The notes beneath the pieces were generated by a model. That model was not told where the DNA came from. It searched no databases and was given only the letters and a program-made list of their open reading frames with translations. The translations under genes and the position numbers were made by a program. Of a stretch of 11,727 bases of DNA, positions 7,073-11,727 are shown one piece after another (position 1 is the stretch's first letter; each line of letters begins with the position of its first letter). Source of the DNA: Verrucomicrobiales bacterium (lineage in GTDB: Bacteria > Verrucomicrobiota > Verrucomicrobiia > Limisphaerales > JAFMIX01); assembly GCA_017853785.1 (NCBI GenBank), contig JAFMIX010000048.1, forward strand, positions 1 through 11,727, in the 5' to 3' direction.

Positions 7073-7086
7073 AAATTTTTCGTTTT

Positions 7087-7755
7087 TTATTTCAACAAAT
7101 CCGGCCGGCGCGTTCTCGTCCGCACCTTGGCCTGTTCTTTCCGCCACTTTTCTATCTCGGCGTGGTGACCGTTCAGCAGGATTTCCGGAACTTTCCTCCC
7201 CCGGAACTCCGCCGGCCGCGTGTAATGCGGATATTCCAGCAGCCCGTGGCTGAAGGATTCGTCCGCCGAACTCGCGTCATCGCCCAATGCGCCGGGCAGC
7301 AGCCGCGTCACCGCGTCCACAATCAACATCGCGGGCAATGCGCCGTTGGTCAGCACGAAATCGCCGATGGAGACTTCGTCGTCCACGAGCATTTCGATGA
7401 CCCGTTCGTCCACGCCCTCGTAACTGCCAGAAATCAGCAACAGGTGTTTTTCCTGCGCTAACTCGCGGGCGAGTGCCTGGTCGAACTTGCGACCACTGGG
7501 CGACATCAACAGCACCCGCGTGCCGTCGGTCGCCAACTTTTCCACTGCTTCAAAGATCGGTTCGGGTTTCAGCACCATGCCTGGGCCGCCGCCAAAAGGC
7601 CGGTCGTCCACCGTCTTATGACGGTCATGGGTGTAATCCCGTAAATTCACTATCGTCAAATCCAGCAGACCCTTGGTCCGCGCCCGTTTGACGATGCTCT
7701 CATCGAGCGGCCCCGTGAACATCGCGGGGAACAGCGTGAGAACGTCTATTTTCAT
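7087..7755 (-). CDS. trmD: tRNA (guanine37-N1)-methyltransferase
   Basis: This 222-residue SPOUT-class enzyme uses S-adenosylmethionine to methylate G37 next to the anticodon and so prevents +1 frameshifting. It begins MKIDVLTLFPAMF and contains DDRPFGGGPGMVLKPEPI. The knot-forming SAM site is SGSYEGVDERV followed by EVSIGDFVLTNGALPAM, and then comes PHYTRPAEFRGRKVPEILLNGHH with the tRNA-binding C-terminal part. The GSYEG form has a serine where E. coli has GRYEG. The protein ends at RRPDLLK, about 30 residues shorter than E. coli TrmD, so the last helix seems trimmed; the catalytic core is complete. ATG 7755 is preceded by AGGAGG at 8 nt spacing, the only strong Shine-Dalgarno in this cluster. 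It follows khpA by 25 bp and precedes rplS by 14 bp. rimM, often found just upstream of trmD, is absent here. Confidence 0.97.
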   Translation of the reverse strand: MKIDVLTLFPAMFTGPLDESIVKRARTKGLLDLTIVNLRDYTHDRHKTVDDRPFGGGPGMVLKPEPIFEAVEKLATDGTRVLLMSPSGRKFDQALARELAQEKHLLLISGSYEGVDERVIEMLVDDEVSIGDFVLTNGALPAMLIVDAVTRLLPGALGDDASSADESFSHGLLEYPHYTRPAEFRGRKVPEILLNGHHAEIEKWRKEQAKVRTRTRRPDLLK

Positions 7756-7763
7756 GCCGGGAA

Positions 7764-7769
7764 CCTCCT
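7764..7769 (-). promoter_or_regulatory. Strong Shine-Dalgarno for trmD
   Basis: On the minus strand the bases GGGAGGAGG precede the trmD ATG; the AGGAGG core ends 8 bases before it. This fixes the trmD start at 7755 and contrasts with the SD-poor starts of rpsP, khpA and rplS in the same operon. Confidence 0.8.
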
Positions 7770-7780
7770 CCCGCCAAGAC

Positions 7781-8026
7781 TCACGCAGCGGGCTGGTCTT
7801 CCACAATCTCCAACGAGCAACGCAGCCCCTTCTTTGCACTACCAGCCAGCAGCAACGAACGGATGGCATTGATGGTCATCCCCTGACGACCGATGATGCG
7901 CCCCACATCCTGCGGATCGAGCCGCAGTTCATAAACGGTCATGCCTTTGCGATCCACGGGCGTGACGATCACGGCTTCGGGTTTTTCCACGAGGCCCTTG
8001 ACCACATATTCCACGAATGCTTGCAT
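7781..8026 (-). CDS. khpA: KH-domain RNA-binding protein KhpA
   Basis: This 81-residue protein consists of one KH domain. The RNA-binding GxxG loop is in VGRIIGRQGMTINAIRSLL, preceded by the strand TVYELRLDPQD. The start MQAFVEYVVKGLVEKPEAV is the typical KhpA start. KhpA pairs with KhpB/Jag and binds many transcripts in Gram-positive bacteria, where it affects cell elongation and mRNA levels; its role in this lineage is inferred only from homology. Position between rpsP and trmD is the normal one for the family. It starts 12 bases after the rpsP stop and ends 25 bases before trmD. The khpA start has only a weak ribosome-binding site. No residue of the GxxG loop is lost. Confidence 0.92.
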   Translation of the reverse strand: MQAFVEYVVKGLVEKPEAVIVTPVDRKGMTVYELRLDPQDVGRIIGRQGMTINAIRSLLLAGSAKKGLRCSLEIVEDQPAA

Positions 8027-8038
8027 GGACCGGAAAAA

Positions 8039-8299
8039 TCAGGCGGCAACAGTCGCCGCAGCTTTGCCGGCCTTCTTGATGAAGCTGGCCACGGTGTCAC
8101 TGGGCTGCGCGCCTTTGCTCAACCAATAGTTGGCGCGCTCCAGGTTCAACGTGTAGTTGTTTTCCTTCTTGAGCGGCTGGTAAGTGCCGATCTCCTCGAT
8201 GAACTTGCCATCGCGGGGACTGCGGCCATCGGCCACGACAATACGGAACGCCGGCGTGTTTTTCGTGCCGACGCGTTTCATGCGAATTTTGACTGACAT
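8039..8299 (-). CDS. rpsP: 30S ribosomal protein S16
   Basis: This 86-residue protein is S16, an early-binding small-subunit protein that contacts 16S rRNA. The conserved start MSVKIRMKRVGTKNTPAFRI, the VVADGRSPRDGKFIEEIGTY segment and LNLERANYWLSKGAQPSDTV are all present, and the length is normal. It is the first gene of the rpsP-khpA-trmD-rplS cluster. The upstream 173 bp hold an operon leader with two hairpin-forming repeats and only weak promoter candidates. ATG 8299 is preceded by AACTAGATTTT, with no Shine-Dalgarno. In many bacteria ffh lies upstream of rpsP; here a cytochrome c gene does instead. Confidence 0.97.
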   Translation of the reverse strand: MSVKIRMKRVGTKNTPAFRIVVADGRSPRDGKFIEEIGTYQPLKKENNYTLNLERANYWLSKGAQPSDTVASFIKKAGKAAATVAA

Positions 8300-8363
8300 A
8301 AAATCTAGTTCTGCTTCTGACTTTGACTGTTCCGCCTATCGGCGTTCTTCTTTCCAAAAGAGC

Positions 8364-8394
8364 GCAAAGCCTAGTCAGCGACCTCCCGCTTTGC
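8364..8394. repeat. Inverted repeat in the rpsP leader
   Basis: GCAAAGC (8364-8370) and GCTTTGC (8388-8394) form a 7-bp inverted repeat with a 17-nt centre. It overlaps the only promoter-like pair for rpsP, so it may be an operator or part of a leader structure; chance is also possible. Confidence 0.4.
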
Positions 8395-8407
8395 AAGTCC
8401 TGTTTTT

Positions 8408-8424
8408 GGGGAATTTGATTCCCC
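8408..8424. repeat. GGGGAAT-TTG-ATTCCCC palindrome upstream of rpsP
   Basis: A perfect 7-bp stem (8408-8414 with 8418-8424) encloses a 3-nt loop. A T-run lies before it on the plus strand and none follows it on either strand in the right place for an intrinsic terminator, so an operator is at least as likely. Only one copy is in the window. Confidence 0.5.
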
Positions 8425-8472
8425 CGCCAGCTCTGACAGCGAGCATAAAAAGGGGACAGTCATACCGAGAGT

Positions 8473-8859
8473 TCACTTCCGGAACGCCTTGACCACCGGA
8501 ATCAGCGATTTGATTTCTTCGGCGGTCAGTCGGTCTTTGAATGGCGGCATTTTCACTTTGCCTTCGGCATCTGTTTTGCCTTCCGCGACCTGTTTTTCAA
8601 TTTCGCCATCGGTCGCCTTGCTGGCAGCCAGATCTTTGACGCCGATTTTTTTAGCGTAGTTGCTTTGGGCCTTTCCGTCGTTGCCGTGGCAGATGGTGCA
8701 ATTTTTTGCAAAAAGCTTTTCCCCGCCTGCGGCCCGAATCGTTGCTGGAACGCCAGAAAACAGCACGCACCCGATGGCAGCCAATAGCAGCGGCTGGAGC
8801 CGGCGACTGAGCCTCCATCCGCCGCAGACGCTGGAAACGTTTTTGCCAGTGTGGCACAT
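8473..8859 (-). CDS. Small exported c-type cytochrome
   Basis: The mature part (~85 residues) is a class I, single-haem cytochrome c: haem attachment motif C54-T-I-C57-H58 within GEKLFAKNCTICHGNDG, and a distal methionine in VKMPPFKDRLTAEEIKSLI. It would carry electrons in the periplasm. Residues ~17-44 (RLSRRLQPLLLAAIGCVLFSG and following, ending IRAA) form the signal peptide. The start is uncertain: ATG 8859 gives a 128-residue protein with a reasonable signal peptide; ATG 8928 adds 23 residues and also lies downstream of the candidate promoter; an ATG at 9081 lies upstream of that promoter and inside the divergent gene, so I reject it. None has a clear Shine-Dalgarno. It is divergent from the lipoprotein gene and not obviously part of a respiratory operon. 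The partner is unknown. Confidence 0.85.
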   Translation of the reverse strand: MCHTGKNVSSVCGGWRLSRRLQPLLLAAIGCVLFSGVPATIRAAGGEKLFAKNCTICHGNDGKAQSNYAKKIGVKDLAASKATDGEIEKQVAEGKTDAEGKVKMPPFKDRLTAEEIKSLIPVVKAFRK

Positions 8860-8976
8860 GCATGCGGGCGAATCGGCAAATCGGTTGGTTTGACGGCGGT
8901 GCGTTTCGAGGGTTGGATCAAGATTCATGACTTGGCATAGCTTGGAGCGCTCACCCCAACCATGGCTTGGACGCAA

Positions 8977-9006
8977 AGAATATTCCTGTGGTGGCAGCGG
9001 TGGCAA
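8977..9006 (-). promoter_or_regulatory. Candidate promoter for the cytochrome c gene
   Basis: On the minus strand TTGCCA (9006-9001, 5 of 6 to the -35 consensus) is followed after 18 bp by TATTCT (8982-8977, 4 of 6 to -10). Transcription would start near 8970, which is compatible with either the 8928 or the 8859 start. Confidence 0.35.
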
Positions 9007-9030
9007 CCCGGTTTTTGCGGAATCCAACTT

Positions 9031-9036
9031 TACAAT
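9031..9036 (+). promoter_or_regulatory. Candidate -10 element for the lipoprotein gene
   Basis: TACAAT matches TATAAT in 5 of 6 positions and lies 31 bp before ATG 9067, a suitable distance. No acceptable -35 hexamer is seen at 16-18 bp upstream. Confidence 0.3.
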
Positions 9037-9066
9037 CCCGCAAGGCTTTGCAACGCTGCAGCCAAT

Positions 9067-9447
9067 ATGCGTATTTTTCATCTGTTACTGACCGCGACGG
9101 TGCTGGCGGGGTTGACCGGCTGCACGGGCACGCTCACCAATCTCGCCCCGGAATACCAGACCCGCCGCGCCGACGGCTTATATCCGGTGGCTGTCGCGTT
9201 CGAAACCCGGCAACAAAGTCTCCGCTGGAACAGCATCAAACCCTACGTTGTCGTGAGCAACAATTTTTACCCGATGCGCCCGATGCCGCTGATGTCCAAT
9301 CGCTGGGAAACCCTGCTTCAAGTGCCTGCCGACACCAGCATCGTTCATTATCGCTACAAACTGGAATGGCAATACAACGCCATCCCAACGCCACTGAACG
9401 ACAGCCAGATTACCAAGCCGCAGACCTTGCGCATCATTGACAAGTAA
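9067..9447 (+). CDS. Small outer-membrane lipoprotein, hypothetical
   Basis: This 126-residue protein starts with a short basic/hydrophobic signal ending in a lipobox, LAGLTG-C19, so signal peptidase II would cleave it and C19 would be lipidated. The residue after C19 is threonine, not aspartate, which by the E. coli rule favours the outer membrane. The mature part is short and beta-rich; YPVAVAFET, PYVVVSNNFYPM, WETLLQVPADTSIVHYRYKLEW read like one E-set/Ig-like sandwich, loosely reminiscent of CBM20/48-type starch-binding modules (the lone W-x-x-x-L-Q-V-P then Y-R-Y-K pattern). That likeness is my inference and no catalytic residue is suggested. I cannot name a family. ATG 9067 is chosen as the one that starts the signal; ATG 8962 would add 35 residues. 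It is divergent from the cytochrome gene and ends in a strong terminator, so it is monocistronic. Confidence 0.75.
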   Translation: MRIFHLLLTATVLAGLTGCTGTLTNLAPEYQTRRADGLYPVAVAFETRQQSLRWNSIKPYVVVSNNFYPMRPMPLMSNRWETLLQVPADTSIVHYRYKLEWQYNAIPTPLNDSQITKPQTLRIIDK

Positions 9448-9468
9448 GCCGGAACACGTTTTCTGCAG

Positions 9469-9501
9469 AAAAACGCGACACCATGCCGGGTCGCGTTTTT
9501 T
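9469..9501 (+). terminator. Intrinsic terminator after the lipoprotein gene
   Basis: AAAAACGCGAC (9469-9479) pairs with GTCGCGTTTTT (9490-9500) in a perfect 11-bp stem around a 10-nt loop, and the right arm runs into a six-T tract (9496-9501). The A-run on the left means it may also work on the opposite strand, but no minus-strand gene ends here. It closes the lipoprotein transcript 21 bp after its stop. Confidence 0.85.
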
Positions 9502-9536
9502 CGTTCAGCGCCCCAAAGCCTACTGCTGTGCTATTT

Positions 9537-9553
9537 TGGCACGATTTTTTGCT
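9537..9553 (+). promoter_or_regulatory. Near-match to a sigma54 (-24/-12) promoter
   Basis: TGGCACG (9537-9543) is followed by five bases and TTGCT (9549-9553). The hexamers match the sigma54 consensus exactly, but GG-to-GC is 13 bp rather than the usual 12, a change that normally weakens or abolishes function. TTGGCA (9536-9541) also resembles a sigma70 -35, without a good -10. Confidence 0.3.
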
Positions 9554-9578
9554 GCGCAGAATAGCCGACCAGCCCCAC

Positions 9579-9594
9579 GCCGTGGCATCACGGC
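9579..9594. repeat. Hairpin in the presumed 5' leader of the giant gene
   Basis: GCCGTG and CACGGC pair in a perfect 6-bp stem with a GCAT loop. It would lie in the 5' untranslated leader if transcription begins near 9564. No terminator T-run follows. Confidence 0.35.
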
Positions 9595-9701
9595 TGCTTA
9601 GTACGGAGAAATGATTCATCGAAACAAACGAAACCGAGGCCGTAAAACCCTCTTTCACATTCCGTTCCCGTCAAACCTGTGCTAACCAAATCACGTTACC
9701 G

Positions 9702-11727
9702 ATGTCTTTTTCCATTCCAAGTCGGGCCCAGACAAACCGTGCCCTAGCCCTCGCCTTCCTATCCGCCGTTGCAATCTCCATTTCCACCCGGGCCGATCAG
9801 GTGATCTATGCCGACTCGCTCCAAAATGGCTGGGCCAACTTTAGTTTTGCGGCGAACAATTTTGCCAACACCACGCCGGTCCACTCCGGCAGCAACTCCA
9901 TCAGTGTAACCGCCAATCCCTACGAAGCGGGCGCGTTTGGCCACAACCCGCTGAACACCAGTCCTTACACTGCCGTTTCATTCTGGGTCCATGGCGGCAC
10001 GAACGGCGGGCAGCTGTTGCAAGTTTACGCCAACATCACCACCAATTACACGGCGCTACCCGGCGTGAACCTCGCGGCGCTCCCCGCCGGAACCTGGCAG
10101 CAAATCACCCTCCCGCTCGCCAGCCTCGGCATTGAACGCGTCCCAAGTCTGACCCAACTCAACATCAAGAACAACGCCGCCGGTCCGGCGGTGACTTTCT
10201 ACATCGATGACGTCCGGCTCATTTCCGACACGACCCCGCCGGTGGTGCAGAATATCAGCCCCGCTCCAGCCACCACGGTTTCCAACCTCACTTCCGTCAC
10301 CGTGACCTTCTCCGAGCCCGTCCTCGGCGTCGGCGCTTCGGATCTGCGCGTGAACGGCGGCCCGGCTGAAACCATGACCGGCAGTGGCGCGAGTTACACC
10401 TTCACATTTTCCCGCCCGGCGGAAGGCACGGTGAATCTGACCTGGGACGCCGCCCACGGCATCACCGATTACGGCAGCCCGGCAAATGTGTTCGACGAGA
10501 CCGCCCCCGGCGCATCCTGGCAATACACCTACGCGGACACCATCCCGCCCGTCATCACGAAACTATTTCCCGCCGGTGGAGCGACCATTGCCGCGCTCGC
10601 ACAAATTGAAGTGACGTTCAGCGAAACCGTGTTGGGCGTGGAGGCCGCCGATTTGCTGATCAACGGCCAACCCGCCACCAACCTCAGCAAACTACCCGGC
10701 CAGCCCTACATCTTCCAATTTCCGCCACCCGCCACCGGTCTGGTATCCGTCGCTTGGGCGCCGGCGACCGGCATCCGCGATACCGCCGCCGGGTCAAATG
10801 CCTTTGCGGGCGGCGCTTGGAATTACACACTGAACCCGAGCCTCCCGACCCCGGACTTGGTAATCAATGAAATCCTCTGCGACAATCTCACCGCCACGGG
10901 CCTCACCGACGCCGACGGCGAACCGCAGGGATGGATTGAAATCTTCAACCGCGGCACGCAGCCCGCAAATCTGGCGAACTGGTCTTTGAGCGACGACCCG
11001 GAGATTCCGGGACTCTGGTCGTTCCCGGCGCGGACGCTGAACCCCGGCGAGTTTCTCCTCGTCTTTGCCTCGGGCAAAGACCGCAAGCCGGTCGCGGGCG
11101 AATTGCACACCAATTTCAAGTTGGCCGGTGGCGGCGAATCTTTGGGCCTCTACACGGCAGACTCGCCGCGCAAACTCGTCAGCGGTTTCACCCCCTTCCC
11201 CGAGCAGCGCAATGACATCTCCTACGGTCGCGATCTTTACGGCGACCTGCGTTACTTCGCCGCGCCGACGCCAGGCACCGCGAATGGATTCAGCACCATC
11301 GTCGGCGTCGTTGAACCCATCCACGTCAACGTCAGGCGCGGCCACTTCACGACGCCGTTCGCGCTCACGGCGTCCTGCCCCACGCCCGGCGCGACGTTGC
11401 GCTACACCACCAACGGCGCCGAACCAACGACCGCCAGCACTCCCCTACCCGACGCATTGCAAATCTCCAACACCACGCTGTTCCGGGTCGCGGCCTTCAA
11501 GACGAATTATCTCCCCTCAAAAACCAGCACGCACACCTACTTCTTCAATCTCCCCGAGGGTTTCCGCACCCTGCCCGCGCTTTCAATCGTCACCGCCACG
11601 AACCATCTTTACGGCCCTTCCGGCATCCTCGGCATCAATGGCGGCTACTACAACTCGAACAACGCCTACGCCTGGACCTCCAACGCGCCCGGTGACTACA
11701 ACAATCTCGTCAAGCGTGGCCTCGCCT
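9702..11727 (+). CDS. Very large secreted Ig/LTD/CHB_HEX/CotH-type surface protein (5' part, runs off the edge)
   Basis: The frame is open from ATG 9702 for 675 codons to the window edge. Residues 1-31 form a signal peptide (LALAFLSAVAISISTRA, then D). Residues 32-175 look like a jelly-roll carbohydrate-binding-like domain (YADSLQNGWANFSF; FYIDDVRLIS). Residues 176-278 and 279-384 are two Ig-like domains of the SbsA/Big_5 kind, each starting DT-x-PPV and holding TFSE-x-VLGV. Residues 385-530 are a lamin-tail domain (DLVINEILCDN, WIEIFNRG, LANWSLSDDPE, PGEFLLVFASGKDR). Residues 537-616 resemble the chitobiase/hexosaminidase C-terminal domain (TPGATLRYTTNGAEPT). From ~624, LPALSIVTATNHLYGPSGI is the usual beginning of a CotH kinase-like domain. 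Such proteins, often over 1,000 residues, are typical of Verrucomicrobia; CotH homologues phosphorylate spore-coat proteins in Bacillus, but the role here is unknown. Whether a sorting signal lies at the far end cannot be seen. Confidence 0.88.
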   Translation, partial: MSFSIPSRAQTNRALALAFLSAVAISISTRADQVIYADSLQNGWANFSFAANNFANTTPVHSGSNSISVTANPYEAGAFGHNPLNTSPYTAVSFWVHGGTNGGQLLQVYANITTNYTALPGVNLAALPAGTWQQITLPLASLGIERVPSLTQLNIKNNAAGPAVTFYIDDVRLISDTTPPVVQNISPAPATTVSNLTSVTVTFSEPVLGVGASDLRVNGGPAETMTGSGASYTFTFSRPAEGTVNLTWDAAHGITDYGSPANVFDETAPGASWQYTYADTIPPVITKLFPAGGATIAALAQIEVTFSETVLGVEAADLLINGQPATNLSKLPGQPYIFQFPPPATGLVSVAWAPATGIRDTAAGSNAFAGGAWNYTLNPSLPTPDLVINEILCDNLTATGLTDADGEPQGWIEIFNRGTQPANLANWSLSDDPEIPGLWSFPARTLNPGEFLLVFASGKDRKPVAGELHTNFKLAGGGESLGLYTADSPRKLVSGFTPFPEQRNDISYGRDLYGDLRYFAAPTPGTANGFSTIVGVVEPIHVNVRRGHFTTPFALTASCPTPGATLRYTTNGAEPTTASTPLPDALQISNTTLFRVAAFKTNYLPSKTSTHTYFFNLPEGFRTLPALSIVTATNHLYGPSGILGINGGYYNSNNAYAWTSNAPGDYNNLVKRGLA

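Larger units (their letters stand above)
8300..8472. other. Leader region of the rpsP operon
   Basis: No gene is visible in these 173 bp. On the minus strand a weak promoter-like pair (TTGCAA at 8396-8391 and TAGGCT at 8373-8368, 17 bp apart) could drive rpsP, leaving a leader of about 60 bases. The region also contains a GCAAAGC/GCTTTGC inverted repeat, a GGGGAAT/ATTCCCC hairpin and a short AAAAAGGGGACAGTCATACC motif, listed separately. Confidence 0.5.
9502..9701. other. Upstream region of the giant secreted protein gene
   Basis: These 200 bp contain no convincing gene; a minus-strand frame 9658-9434 is not supported by any motif. The region holds a sigma54-like TGGCACG...TTGCT element, a hairpin GCCGTG-GCAT-CACGGC at 9579-9594, and no Shine-Dalgarno before ATG 9702 (the bases before it are AATCACGTTACCG). 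Confidence 0.5.

Noticed and set aside
9434..9658. Possible 74-residue minus-strand gene before the giant gene
   Set aside because: It overlaps the intrinsic terminator and the lipoprotein stop, has no ribosome-binding site and no recognisable sequence.
9661..9701. Riboswitch in the leader of the giant gene
   Set aside because: I looked for cobalamin, cyclic-di-GMP and other conserved cores and found none; only a 6-bp hairpin is present.
10794..11345. Minus-strand frames within the giant secreted protein gene
   Set aside because: Antisense shadows; the plus strand is an uninterrupted 675-codon frame with consecutive known domain types.
1..11727. CRISPR array, tRNA/rRNA, prophage or complete insertion sequence
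   Set aside because: No regularly spaced repeats, no cloverleaf-like segment and no transposase or phage gene were seen on either strand.

Overview
The window looks like a chromosomal segment of a Gram-negative bacterium, most plausibly a verrucomicrobial lineage (Pedosphaera/Limisphaera-like). The support is indirect. There is a glycosyltransferase-9 (LPS heptosyltransferase-type) gene and a Lol-type lipoprotein. There are secreted LamG/DUF1080-like and very large LTD/CHB_HEX/CotH-type proteins. An rpsP-khpA-trmD-rplS cluster lacks rimM, an arrangement I also recall (without rimM) from the related chlamydiae. Base composition is GC-rich throughout and most genes lack a strong Shine-Dalgarno. 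The taxonomic call is inference from gene content, not a search result.

Layout: (1) 1-288, 3' end of an HNH endonuclease cut by the window edge. (2) 465-2434, a two-gene unit: a GST-fold protein overlapping (GTGA) a PIN-PhoH ATPase (PhoH2/YlaK type), with a good candidate sigma70 promoter just upstream. (3) 2494-3555, a secreted LamG/DUF1080-like protein with an extra C-terminal Cache-like module; it converges on and overlaps the next gene by 12 bp. (4) 6559-3544 on the minus strand, a probable operon acylphosphatase > calcineurin-like metallophosphoesterase > GT9 glycosyltransferase > secreted hypothetical. (5) 8299-6695 on the minus strand, the translation cluster rpsP > khpA > trmD > rplS, closed by a clear intrinsic terminator at 6644-6671. 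(6) 8859-8473 minus and 9067-9447 plus, a divergent pair: small c-type cytochrome and small lipoprotein, the latter followed by a strong intrinsic terminator. (7) 9702 to the right edge, the 5' part of a very large secreted multidomain protein: signal peptide, jelly-roll-like domain, two tandem Ig-like domains, lamin-tail domain, chitobiase C-terminal-like domain and the start of a CotH kinase-like domain.

How they fit together: regions 2-5 are mostly housekeeping (RNA metabolism, ribosome/tRNA maturation, envelope glycan synthesis). Regions 3, 6 and 7 encode exported proteins typical of polymer-degrading, surface-elaborating Verrucomicrobia. I found no CRISPR array, prophage, complete insertion sequence, tRNA or rRNA. 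No convincing undescribed defence or mobile system is visible. The most unusual points are the GST-fold/PhoH2 translational coupling, the Cache-like fusion, and the architecture and upstream region of the giant CotH-type protein.
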